The notes under the pieces were generated by a model. That model ran no database searches. It saw nothing but the letters and a program-made list of their open reading frames with translations, and was not told where the DNA came from. Below, one piece after another: positions 51,647-63,709 of a stretch of 64,000 nucleotides of DNA. Every line of letters begins with the position of its first letter. The stretch's first letter is position 1. The position numbers and the translations under genes were made by a program. This DNA is from Mortierella sp. BCC40632 (lineage: Eukaryota > Mortierellomycota > Mortierellomycetes > Mortierellales > Mortierellaceae), in assembly GCA_011634665.1 (NCBI GenBank), contig WAEK01000023.1:310001-374000 (forward strand), given 5' to 3'.

Positions 51647-53684
51647 ATGATGTCTACCTCTACCAAAAAAATCCTCACTCGCGAGACCGTGAACCCCAAG
51701 GTTCTCAAAGCCGAGTACGCTGTTCGTGGAGAACTCGCTATCCGCTCAGAGCAGATCAAGGTGGTACGTTGCCTGATTTCCCTTCTCACCTTCTTCCTTG
51801 ACTATTTTTCTCTTTCTGGGGCCCATTGGCGGTTCAATCCTTTTCCTTGAAAACCCTCCGCTTTTGGTGGTGCCTGAAAAAAGGGACGACATCTCTGTCC
51901 CGAGCAAACGAGGGTAAAAAAAGGCCGAGTACATTCTCAGCCTAACCCCAGCCCCTCTCTGTCTCTGCGGAAATACTTCCCACGGGCCTTGGCTGTATAC
52001 TCGCTCACTTTTGTTGGTTCTACTCCTACTTGCTCCGCTCGAGGACAACGCGGTGTCAAGTCGTGTTTTTGATGCAAGAAGAGTCATCTTGTTTGTACTC
52101 TTCTTTTGTCTACCCCAATGTCTCTCGCGTGCAGCATCTATCCAGAATGAGAAAAGAAAAAATTAGAAAAAAATAGCGCGACGGGACAGACAGCTCATCT
52201 TTTTTTTTTCTTTGCCTCATAAAACATGTTTTAACTGGTAGGACCTTGCTCAAGGCGCCGTCTTCCCTTTCAAGCGGGTTGTTGGATGCAACATTGGTAA
52301 CCCTCAGGCACTCAATCAGAAACCAATCACCTTCTTCCGTCAAGTCGCCTCTTTGGTCGAATACCCCGCCCTGCTCGAGGATGAGAACCGCGAGGTTGCC
52401 CTGAAGCTCTATGCTCCCGATGCAATTGATCGTGCAAAGTCTCTTGTCAAGAACATTGGTTCCATCGGTGCCTACTCCCATTCTCAGGGTATCCCTGTGA
52501 TCCGTCAACATGTTGCCGACTTTATCGCTGAACGAGATGGTTATCCCGCAGACCCCTCCATGATCTACTTGACCCAGGGCGCCTCTGCCGGCGTTCAACT
52601 CACTCTCCAGATGATTGTCGAGCACAGCAAGGTCGGCATCATGATCCCCATTCCTCAGTATCCTCTCTACACTGCCACTCTGGCTGTCTTGGATGCCAAC
52701 CCCGTCCCCTACTATTTAGATGAGTCCAAGGGCTGGGGCTTGACCGTAAGTCTCCCTTTCAAAAAAAGTTTATTGATGTTCGCCTTCTCCCTTTTCCCGT
52801 CCTAATACCCATGTTGTTCCATCTCTATCATTCTTTAGACTCAAGAACTTCAGCGTGCCTACAATGAGTCCGTCGAGAAGGGTATCGAGACCCGTGCCCT
52901 CGTCATTATTAACCCTGGCAACCCCACAGGACAATGTCTGTCGGAGGAGAACATGCGTGAGATTATCGATTTTTGCCATAAGCAGCGACTGATCCTCTTG
53001 GCGGATGAGGTCTACCAGACCAACATTTACCTGCCTGCCAAGCGACCCTTCCACTCGTTCAAGAAGGTTCTCAAGTCAATGGGACCTGACTACGAGGGAT
53101 TCGAACTCATCTCATTCCACTCGATTTCCAAGGGCATGATCGGAGAATGCGGTCGTCGTGGAGGTTATTTTGAGTGTGAGGGATTGGATTCGGCTGTCCT
53201 TCAGGAGATCTACAAGATTTCGTCTGTCTCGCTGTGCCCCAATATCCAGGGTCAGATCATGGTTGACCTCATGGTCAAGCCTCCCAAGGAGGGAGAGCCC
53301 TCTTATGAGGTCTACAAGAAGGAGTACGATGCCATTTACCACTCTCTCATCAAGCGTGCCACTATTCTCGAAAAGACCTTCAACGAGCTCGAGGGATGCA
53401 CCTGCAATTCTGCAGATGGTGCCATGTACCTCTTCCCTCAGATCCGACTTCCCCAGAAGGCGATCGAGGCTGCCAAGGCTGCGGGCAAGTCTCCCGATGA
53501 GTTTTACTGCATGGCCATGTTGGAGGCAACAGGTGTTTGCACGACAGCCGGTTCAGGTTTTGGTCAAGTCGAGGGCACATCCCATTTCCGGAGTACATTC
53601 TTGCCTCAGCCAGAGCTCTTTGAAGAGTTTTGCCAGGGTATCAAGGATTTCCATGCCGAGTTCTTGAACAAGTACAAGGATTAA
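51647..53684 (+). CDS. ALT1: Alanine aminotransferase
   Basis: PLP enzyme of aminotransferase class I that interconverts alanine and 2-oxoglutarate with pyruvate and glutamate. 487 residues in three phase-0 exons: 51647-51760, 52242-52745 and 52839-53684. N-terminus has KAEYAVRGELAIRSEQIK, typical of eukaryotic ALT. Family motifs: GNPQALNQKPITFFRQV, IGAYSHSQGIPVIR, TQGASAGVQ, the PNP loop INPGNPTGQCL, ADEVYQ, and the PLP Schiff-base lysine in SFHSISKGMIGECGRRGGY (Lys304). The C-terminus ends normally (FLNKYKD). There is no obvious mitochondrial presequence, so a cytosolic form is likely. Two adjacent ATGs open the protein; the second may be the real start. Confidence 0.95.
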
Positions 53685-54157
53685 AAGGAAATAACAGGAA
53701 CGAGGAAAGAAAAGAAGAAGAAGAAGAAAGGTCTATTTTGGACCAGCATACCAAACCAACCACTCATCACCAATTATGGATCCAAGCAACCAAAAGAAAA
53801 AGAAAAGAAAAAACTCCCCACCAACAACCCAAGAATGAATGTTCCCTTCCCCAGATTGATTGTACATATACTTTCAACCTATATTCCCATGTCGCTTGAA
53901 GACGACTAGAGCATGCACAATGGATAGATAGAAAGAAAAAAAAAATAGGGCTACATTGTAAATACAAGTTTCTCAAACCTTTGCCTGGTCGAGTGGATTT
54001 TGCAGATTTTTTTTTTTTTTTTTTTTTTATGTGGCTCTTTTTGCAGAGACTCGGAGTATGTGTGCAACTAATACTGGCGCCTGGTCTACAAAGAAGAGTG
54101 TCACCTAAACTGCAGTTTTGTGAGGTGGACTTTGTACATCGTCAATGCTGTCCTCGA
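53685..54157. other. Short convergent gap between ALT1 and ATG10
   Basis: Holds the 3' UTRs of both convergent genes, with a T run near 54008-54028. Nothing else is seen. Confidence 0.6.
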
Positions 54158-55699
54158 CTAAGACGACTGAATCTTTTTGTCGTTATTGCTATTGGCTATA
54201 GTAATGGCCGCTTCAGAGGCTGCTTGTGTTGGCACGGCGAGTCCGACGGCTTGACCAGTCAGGCTAATCCAAGTCATGATGTAGCTCTCCAGAAACGACC
54301 GAGACGTGTCATCATAGTTTGATCCGCTCAGTACAGTCTCCATCAACGGTACGGTCTCACAAGGATGCAAATAGAAAAATGGAACATTAAGCACTGGGTG
54401 ATCCTAGTATAGATGGAAAAGATTAAGTGTGAGGCAAGGGGGGAAGGGCAGGTTTGAGAGTTAAAGATGCATGGACTGGATTACACTCCTCCCCCCCCCA
54501 CTGGGAGTTAAATGTTCAATTCGGGAGTTGTACCTGTTGAGATATTCCGCCACTTAGTCCTGCATCCCTAACACTTGTCCTCCATTCCTTTGGGACCATG
54601 GATTCGTAGATCTGCTCCAGGGGAAGAGTCAACCCATCTTGTCAAAAAAAAAAAAAAAAAAAAAAAAAAAATAGACGGAAGAACATAATTCAGACATGGT
54701 TAAGGATACTTCTACTCTTTTCCCCCTAGCACATCCCTTGAAATCTCTTGTGGGGAAAGCTTTTTTGCTAGAAACCAATTTCTGTCCGATTCAGGCACAA
54801 AGAGCAATTAGCTCTTTTTTTTTTTTTTTTGCCTACTAGATCGACACGCGTTAAAGTAGAGAACGGGCACCTGAAAACTGGGAGAATAGACGATATGATA
54901 TGTCACAGAAAGATAGTCGCCCTCCGTCATGTCCTGAACCTATACCGGGCAAATCCCCAATATCCGGCCCGTTTCAGAGCCGAGAGCAAGAAGCAAGAGA
55001 GCCAAAAAAAAAAAAAAAAAAAAACCCAGCGACAAATGCCTGAATCAGGTTAGTGTGGATGATGGACATGTAGCCATTTTAGCTCGGCAAGAGCCATAGC
55101 ATGAGTGAGCCAACCAAGATTTACTTGCCTCGAGTGTGGAGTGATCAGCGGCCTCGATGGCCTCAATATCCTCAATGATCTCGCCTAGATCCTCCAATAA
55201 CGCATCCTCTGGATGTTGAGCAACATCTGTCGTTTCAGTACCAGAAAGAGCAACAGCTCTATCAATAGGACTAGCACGGATACTGCTACTGTTGACCTCG
55301 TTGTCCAGATTGGTCCATGGTGTTTGTTGTTCTTGTCGTCCAAAGAACACCAGAGCGTCGTTGTTGCTAATCGGTCGAATTTCAGTCAACGCCAAGTACC
55401 CGCGTGGTCGTTGTCCAGGCCTTTGCTTCCATGGACATGAGTGAAAAGGGTGGAGAGAGAACAAGAAGGGAAAAGAAGTAAAAGTGTCAACCATGAATGA
55501 AAGCACTAGAAAGCATCGAATCTTTCTCCTCCCTCCCCCTCCTCCCTCCCATTGACACCCATTCCGCGCCTACTCTGTATTCAATGTGACTCCATGCAGA
55601 ATGGGCTCCAGCCTGTTTCATGAATGCCCTGATGGCCGTCTCGAAATCCTCATATGAGAGTCGTGCTGAGAGAGTCGGGTTCGATGTGGATGCCGTCAT
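54158..55699 (-). CDS. ATG10: Autophagy E2-like enzyme Atg10
   Basis: E2-like enzyme that conjugates Atg12 to Atg5 in autophagosome formation. 289 residues, five exons: 55699-55574, 55425-55129, 54933-54837, 54637-54534 and 54403-54158. Motifs in order: LSYEDFETAIRAFMKQAG, GYLALTEIRPI, an acidic DLGEIIEDIEAIEA linker, YHIVYSPSFQVPVLYFNACRS, NGLTLPLEQIYESMVP, and DHPVLNVPFFYLHPCETVPLM, where Cys223 of the HPC motif is the expected catalytic cysteine. Frame continuity between exons 2 and 3 requires a GC-AG intron (GAG|GCAAGT ... TTCAG); the nearby GT donor would put exon 3 out of frame. The start is the first ATG of exon 1 (MTASTSN), preceded by a sense-strand CT tract. Confidence 0.9.
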
Positions 55700-57388
55700 G
55701 GGAAAGAGGAAAAGAGAGAAAGAGAAAGAGAGAGATGGAGAGAGATGGAGAGAAAAAAAAAAAAAAAAAATGGGGATTCCTGACAGAAAGAACATGGACT
55801 GTTTCGAACCATAGTTTACCCCTTTCCCTTCCATGAGGCTATGCATATGCCCTTCTCCTCCCCCAATAGTCCGCCCTTCTTCGCCTCCGCCTCCGCCTCT
55901 TTTGATTTTTTTTTTCTTTTTTTCTTTTCAAGGAAAAGAGACAATGCTGGATTGTTTGCACATGTGCGTCCCGCTACCTATTCCTTTGTCTCGCTTTTTT
56001 TTTTTTTTTTTTTTTTTCACACGATCAAAAAAACGGCGGCCTTTGAGGAAGGCGGCAGTATCTTTTTGACTCTCTATCAAATTAGTAGGCTTGATTCAGA
56101 GGATCATCTGGATTTAGAAGAGGTCCGCGCTCATTCAAATTGCTTCCATATCAGAAAAATGGTACTATGGAACTTGCTCTATGGGTCAAAAATGGCTCCA
56201 ATTGAGAGTGTGTATGTGAGAGAGAGAGGGAGGGAAAGAGGAAAAAAAAAAAAAAAAAAAAAAGGCCGACATTTTCTCTTGGACAGCCCGCCATTTAGTA
56301 GATGCTCTTGCCCTTGAGCAGTACTGTTTGCTTCGCGCTCTGGACCCTTTATTCCATATATATCTTCATATACCTTTTTTTTCCCTTAAAAAAAATTTAT
56401 AGAAGATTGGTCCGTTGCGGATCAAACTAGCAAGATTCGGTAAAGTTGCCTGAATCATACTCTGGAGAGAGAGAGAGAAGAAAAAAAAGATACACCAACT
56501 ATTCAGGAACTTTTTTTTTTTTCTCGCTCATCTTATTTCTGTCGATTATGAATCGCTGTTAATAGAACTCGTCTTCCTCTTTCTCCTGTCCTTGGTCTTT
56601 ATCAGTCAATCGTTGTGTAAAAACGGACTTTTTTTTTTTTATGGTGTGTGAGCCAAGTGTCGTTGAGGAGACGATGGTCGTAAAGAGCGCCAGAAAAAAA
56701 AAAAAAAGCAGGTTTTTGCACTCGAGTTTGCAGTTGGATTGTGCACGTGCGTCGTGTAACAGCTGTGATGTTCCCGCTTGAATCGATTGGGAGAGGGGGA
56801 GGGGGGGGGGGAAGGTCCTCCCTGTCTCTCCCAGAGGAACCCTTCCTCTTCTCTTTCTCTTTGTTGTTCACAAATTTGCTTTTGGCGCGACCTCTGTCAA
56901 TGGGAACGCCATGCCAGGTGACCGCAAATAGAATTCTTGAGAAAGAAAAAAAAAGAGTCGACAGACCCATGGAGAGAGAGGGCTTGCAGAGAGGATGGAC
57001 AAGGTCGTAGGTCCGTTCACCACTAAATCGATAAATGATGCCTTCTTTTCTTTGTTTTCCTTCCCATCCTGCGCCTCAGCCAATTGAACAGACAGACACA
57101 GACAGACACACATATTGACACAAAGCAAAAGGGTTAATAGGACTATGGCGTGTAAAGTACATGGGGTTTATTAGACACAGGTAACAATTAGAAATGGAAG
57201 GAAGAAGCGAAAGGGCATGAGAAAAAAAGAGCCATGAGAGGAACACGGACTGCGCCAAACAAGGGATATGATGGTGCTAGTGTGGCAAGAAAGACATTGG
57301 AGGAGAGGGAGTCGGCGAACGATCAATTGGTCCTTGGTTCCGCTGTGGTCTCGGCAGCTCTCTACCCTCGAGTTGCCTGTTTACTGCT
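55700..57388. other. Intergenic region between tandem minus-strand genes
   Basis: The part next to ATG10 is GA-rich (sense CT). Many A/T homopolymers follow. A plus-strand frame near 56020-56220 reads somewhat like protein but has no start, partner exon or known domain. No gene is supported. Confidence 0.45.
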
Positions 57389-58548
57389 TTAACAGCAGGC
57401 GTCGAGACAGCAGCACAAGCAGGCACCAAGAGCGCTAAATGAAAAGAAAGAAAAAAAAAAAGAGAAAACAATAAGGGTCAGCATCCAGTCGGCTGAGGTG
57501 CAGCGAGACAGAGCGCAGGCATCGCACGCGCCTAAATGCCTCATGCCACTCATTTCCTCCACCTCCCCTCTTCCCGTTCACCCGTTAAGCTTGCACTTGT
57601 CCTCAGCTCTTGAACCCTTTTCCTTTCACCTCCGACAGGATCTACCTCCCTTCCTTTTCTCCTTCAATAACCAAAGGAGTGCGGATTAGGAGATCTCTCG
57701 GTATTGAGGTTGTTTGTGTAATTGAACTTTGATGAAGCAAGTGGCAGTGACAAGAGCACGTCAAGGACAGAAGGAATAAAATATCTCCATCGACTCCACT
57801 AAGAGGTCATCCTCTGAGGTGTGTAAAGTGCATGAGAGCGTCTTGTGCATCCTCAATGGAAACAAAAGAACAGATAAAGGAATCGACAGGGCTGGGGGGG
57901 GGAGAGGGCACGAGTGAGAGTAAAAAAAAATAAAAAATAAAGAGAAGGGAAGGGAGAAAGCAGAGAGCCTCCGCCCAACACAGGACTAAGAGAGCGCGCG
58001 ATTTGAGTGCAGCTGCACAGATTTCCGACCGCCTCAGGTTACTCTTAAAACAAGAGGGAGAGAGGAGGAGGACCAACACGGAGAAGCAACGAGGACTAAA
58101 AGGAGTTGAGACTTACCATCCAAAGCAGAGGTCGTCGGTCTTGCTATTCTGCTGCTGCTGTGGGGCCGTCTGCTGGATGATCACCTGGGGCTGGGGGTTC
58201 TCTGGAGAATCGAAATGAAGAAGGAAACAAAAGTCAGGAGACTCAACAGGGACCATAGAACTTTAAGTAGCCTTTGACGGGCAAACCGAAGGGGAAAGAG
58301 ATGAGGAAGGTACATACGTTGGGGATAGTAGGGCTGCTGGCCATAAGGTTGAGGTGGGTAACCGGGGGTTTGACCGGGATATGGCTGCTGTTGAGGGTAT
58401 GGTGAGGGGGGGGGTAGGGCGAAGGCTGGCCATAGGGTGCGGGCTGGCCTGGAGCTCCGTAGGGAGCTGGCTGGCCAGGGGCGCCATAGGCAGCCTGCTG
58501 GGGGTATTGAGGGGGCTGGGCAGCGTAGTATCCCTTATCGTCAGACAT
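57389..58548 (-). CDS. CYSTM-type Cys-rich tail-anchored small protein, with apparent frameshift
   Basis: Small Pro/Gln/Tyr-rich protein ending in a CYSTM module, about 120 residues if the frame is intact. Exons: 58548-58318, 58201-58117 and 57434-57389. The N-terminus is MSDDKGYYAAQPPQ followed by AYGAPGQPAPYG-type repeats. The C-terminus is DLCFGCALGACLCCCLDACC, the Cys-rich transmembrane element that defines CYSTM proteins, which are membrane-associated and often stress-related. In exon 1, a run of nine C residues in the sense strand (58408-58416) breaks the frame: upstream codes YGQPSPYPPP and downstream codes PSPYPQQQPYPGQ in another frame. One more C would restore both the frame and the phase into exon 2. 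This is most simply a homopolymer sequencing or assembly error, but a true frameshift allele is possible. The exon 2/3 intron is 682 nt. Confidence 0.8.
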
Positions 58549-59802
<1,254 letters not shown>

Positions 59803-60579
59803 ATGTCTCTTCTCCTTGCCTCCGTTCGTCCAGCATCTCGCCTTCGACTGGCCGCGCCATTGGCCACTGTCGCGACGCGTCACCTCTCGTTCACACCCAT
59901 CTACACTGCTGAGACTACTGTCAAAGGAGCCAGGTAAAAAGAACAATACTAATGAAAAAGAACAGATAAAGACAGATCGTCCAAATCATACCCATGCCCA
60001 CCCAGACTACTCTGGTCAAGAAGCACTTGGGAGTGGCGAATTAGTCTGCGCAGCCAACAATCTGGAAGACAACTTAACCTGTCCGAAAGTTGCAAAATAA
60101 ATTATCGGGATGGTCGACGACCTGTGAGCAAACAAGGACACGAGATCTCTTTTCATTTTAGCTGAATCATAACCTCTGAGTGTCCAACACCCTAATGCCT
60201 TTGTAGAAATGGACATCTTGAGACCAAGTCAGGATCGCTCAAGGCTAAACTGGATACGCCCAAGGAGTTTGGAGCACCTGGAGGACCAGGCACAAACCCT
60301 GAGGAGCTCTTGGCTGGTGGCTACGCGGCTTGCTTTGGCGGCGCATTGGCTGTTGCCGCCAAGGAACACAAAGTTGCATTGGGTGCGGACACGACTATCA
60401 CCAGTCTGGTCTCGATTGGTCCCAAGAAGCCCAAGGGTTTCCAACTTGCAGTGGAATTGCGAGTGGCCAAGAGTGGTCTTGAGGGCAAGGTCTTTGATGA
60501 GGTCACCGAGACAGCACACGCAATCTGCCCATTCTCGCATGCGCTGAAGAATATCGAGGTCAAGACTGTCAAGGTCTAA
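59803..60579 (+). CDS. Ohr/OsmC-family organic hydroperoxide resistance protein, probably mitochondrial
   Basis: Thiol-dependent peroxidase that reduces organic hydroperoxides. 167 residues, two exons: 59803-59933 and 60207-60579. The first 36 residues are Arg/Ala/Leu/Ser-rich with no acidic residue (LLLASVRPASRLRLAAPLATVATRH), a typical mitochondrial presequence. The Ohr core begins YTAETTVKGARNG, continues with LDTPKEFGAPGGPGTNPEELLAGGYAACFGGAL and ends near HAICPFSHALKNIEVKTV. The two redox cysteines are Cys86 (YAACF) and Cys151 (CPFS). The family is bacterial in origin and occurs patchily in fungi; here it carries a spliceosomal intron and an organelle signal, so it is an integrated nuclear gene and not contamination. 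An AATAAA-type signal follows near 60636. Confidence 0.92.
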
Positions 60580-61137
60580 GAGACGTTCTACTAAGAGCTG
60601 CTTAGCTAGGACAGGATATCTTTTTTCTTGTTCTAAATAAACAACGAATAACAATGCTATGTTTCCATCGCTGGAGAAGAGTGGCATGCTTGCTTGCTTT
60701 TTTTTTTTTTTTTTTTGGCGACGACATTTTGCATGCATTCCATTTGCTATGGAACTTTCTATTTGCCTAGAAGAGGTGGTCTTATAAACAAAAACAACAA
60801 CACGTCCTTGAGTTTCTCATCCTTCACTCTCCATCTATGCAGCCTAACAATTCGTTCCGCCCGTCAAAAGCCAGGATGTACATGTAAGCACATATTCTTA
60901 CTCAAAAACAAGAAAGAGTCGAAAAAAAAAAATCCCCCTCCACGATTCAAGGATGCACAAAAAAACCCGATTGTCTAGAATACCATACTAGCTGGTGGAA
61001 CCAAAACTTTTTTTCTAAAGAGAAAATATCAACATGTTTATGAAATACAAAGACAAGGTGCTTGGGATAGAATATATATTATTTTTATTAGATACAGCTG
61101 GAAAGGGAGGTATTAGATACAGCTGGAAAGGAAGGTA
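60580..61137. other. Convergent gap between Ohr and GT69 genes
   Basis: Contains the two 3' UTRs, a T run near 60699-60716 and a tandem duplication at the GT69 stop. No gene. Confidence 0.6.
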
Positions 61138-61140
61138 TTA
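61086..61140. repeat. 25-bp tandem duplication at the GT69 stop codon
   Basis: Two copies of a 25-base unit (61086-61110 and 61111-61135, one mismatch) plus the first five bases of a third. The third partial copy contains the GT69 stop codon (61138-61140). Confidence 0.9.
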
Positions 61141-62200
61141 GTTGCAGATACCTTCTTTCATAGAGGTGGCTCTCCATCCAGTGATCAACTCGGCTTCCCA
61201 CTTGGCCTGCATGGCGTTCTCGATATCCTGTGCCCCAAAGATGGCTTTGATTTCCCCCAATTTGGACTTGAGCGCCGGTGCAGCAGACTCGGGGATGGTC
61301 TTCATTCTTTGAACAGCCCGATCCCTTTCTTCTTCTTCCTCTTGAATCTTGGACTCGGCCGAGGTTGTTACAGCTGAGGCAGGAGATCCATCAGATGTGG
61401 AACTTGAGGAGGCCGAGGATACATCGGTCCCAACTTCAATTTGCACTGTCTCCTCTTTTACCCTAGGAGTAAAACCATATCTGTTTGTCGAGGGCTTGTA
61501 ACCGTACATGCTGTGATGGCTCACCTCAATCAATTTCCGTTCAACTTCATCCCTATAAGCCTGCTCTGATTTCGGCCATAGTCCCCAGGCCCTAAAAGTG
61601 GCCAGCTTAGCATAACCTTCTTGACATGAGGTATATTGAACCGTTGGAACGAGTACAAACTTGGCAATGGAATGATCGGCTTCTTGGAGAGATTGTGTTG
61701 AAGAAGGCTCATTTACGCCTTCTGAAGGATAAACTACTGGCGTATTCGCCAACATTAAGTCTTGACAGAAAAGTGAACGAAAATCTTCCTTGGCACATTG
61801 TGGCTGGGAGGAAGTTGACATCCTGAAATGAACCATATTCTCTTGTGCGTTCTGTGTTGTTGCTGTTGAGGAGGATCCTTTCAAGAGATGGTCTTTTTTG
61901 CTGACAAGAGAGGTTGCCTTGACAACAACAGCACTGCTCCAACAAGATTCGACCTGGAAAGGAAGTCGTTTCTGGAATCGACTCTGTGTTTCCTCGTCGG
62001 AAGAAAACAGGGCAGTCTCTGTTTTGTCATTTGATTCATTGGCTTCACCAGTTCTGACGAGCGCCTCCTGTGGCAGTGATTTGCCAGCAATATCCCGCAC
62101 AACAGTCTAGAAAGAAAAAAAAAACAGGTTGCCATTTCAAACATAAAAAAAGGATATGAGATCTCTAGTTCAGATATGCTGAGGAATAGATACATTATTG

Positions 62201-62254
<54 letters not shown>

Positions 62255-63520
62255 AGTCCTCACACTGACCTGCTCGTAAATGATTTTTTTCTTGGTATCC
62301 TCCGTTATTATTCCGAAATCCATACCACACGTCAGATCCGCATCTTGCAACCGACTCTGATAAACAAGCTCCAACAGATCCTCAGGACAAAACACCGAAG
62401 GCTCCATCATGATGACATTATCAAACTCAAGACCTTGACTTTGTTGATCTCTGCCGACCAAAAGGCGTGCACTTTCATTTTCGGACTTGTTCTCATCATT
62501 GATAGCTTTACCTCCGCGCGCGTTAGCAAAAACAGGGTTAATAGCCATGTTCTTGACTCGGACCAAACCTTCGGGTGAGTCGTCTCTGTGATCCAACATG
62601 GTGATTGAATAAGTCAAATGATGTCGTGAAAGGTGGGATGTGCTGCTGGAACCATCTTGGTTGCTCGACATGTGTACATTCTCAGAGCCTTCCTGGAGCT
62701 CTTGCGAATCTACGTTGTTGTTGACACTATCCAAAAACTTTGAGAACCGGTCGAGGATGGCTACGGTCGAATCCTTGGAACCATGATCGACAATCGAGAG
62801 ATGGCACTGATGAGCCCCCAATACTCCAATAGTCTCCATGATCCTCGTCAAGGTGTCTGGCAAAACCTGACTAGAGTCTTGGGTCACAAGCGCGAACAAA
62901 TACCGTGGTGGACGGTTTGTGATCCCCGTCTGTGACTCTGTCACAAAGGGATTTGTTGCTGTGGGTTCAGACTTTTCAGTTGAATCGCTCTCTGCCCCTG
63001 AAGGCGTACTTTCGATATCATCAGCAAGAAACGCGAGGAGGTGAGGTGGCAGAGTCGTGGACCGGCATCGGTCACTAATCAGTTTGGTTTGGTTGTTGAG
63101 AAATAGAAGGGGAATAGTCATGGAAAGGTAGAGGTCGGGTGTGCCCAGAAGACTGTTTGCGGCCGAAAGAGTTGGCTTCCTGTGATTGGAGTGGTCGCCC
63201 TAGAAAAGAAGTAGTAAAAACCAAAGTATGAATAATAGGAAATGGACGCTAGTGCACTAAAAAAAAAGAAATCCTTCCCAGAATGACTACTGCCTCAAGT
63301 GCTCTATCCACGGTACCATGAACTTGAGGACGAGCCAGAGGCAGATCATCCAAAAGTATACGAGGAGACCGATAAGTTGTCGATGAGAAAGTGATAGTCG
63401 GTGAGGCTTCTCATACATGTTCGGGTCTCGTTCATGGATGGGTGAATCGACCTGACTTTCCAGGTCCTGGCATCGGAGCGGTGGCGAGCTCTGGCCGAGG
63501 GGCATGTATGCGACCGTCAT
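61138..63520 (-). CDS. GT69-family (CMT1/CAP59-like) mannosyltransferase, type II membrane protein
   Basis: Golgi-type glycosyltransferase of about 700 residues related to cryptococcal alpha-1,3-mannosyltransferase Cmt1. Exon 1 starts at 63520 and encodes a short cytosolic part plus one signal anchor (LIGLLVYFWMICLWLVLKFMV). The middle exon ends at 62270 and the last exon is 62106-61138. Family motifs: HLSIVDHGSKDSTVAIL, EFDNVIMMEPSVFCPEDLLELV, LTCGMDFGIITEDT with RDIAGKSLP across the last intron, PFQVESCWSSAVVV, and CAKEDFRSLFCQDL followed by a VLVPTVQYTS strand. Long acidic/Ser-rich inserts separate the motifs, and the C-terminus has a Glu-rich helix. The exon 1/2 splice is ambiguous: 63317|63199 (700 residues) and 63291|63179 (702 residues) both keep phase. 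The likely role is cell-wall or glycan mannosylation; linkage specificity cannot be read. Confidence 0.85.
62204..62251. repeat. (AG)24 microsatellite inside the GT69 second intron
   Basis: An uninterrupted AG run within the intron 62107-62269, reading CT on the gene's sense strand just after the donor. Confidence 0.9.
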
Positions 63521-63709
63521 GATAGCGGACGTTCAGGGTCTGTGTGTTGTTTAAAGTGCAACGTAACTAGCGTGCAGATGGTCCGAGCCCACAAACAGGC
63601 CTTTTTTTTTTTTTTTATGGTATGATGGAGGAGCGATGGTGATGTCGAATGTGTGCAATGAATCTAGATTCGGCGATCGCAAGATGGAGCAAGCATGCGA
63701 GATTCTAAT

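Noticed and set aside
56020..56250. Plus-strand frame that reads like protein (FEEGGSIFLTLYQ...)
   Set aside because: No start codon, no splice partner and no recognised family. It ends in a GA/A tract. Kept only as a note.
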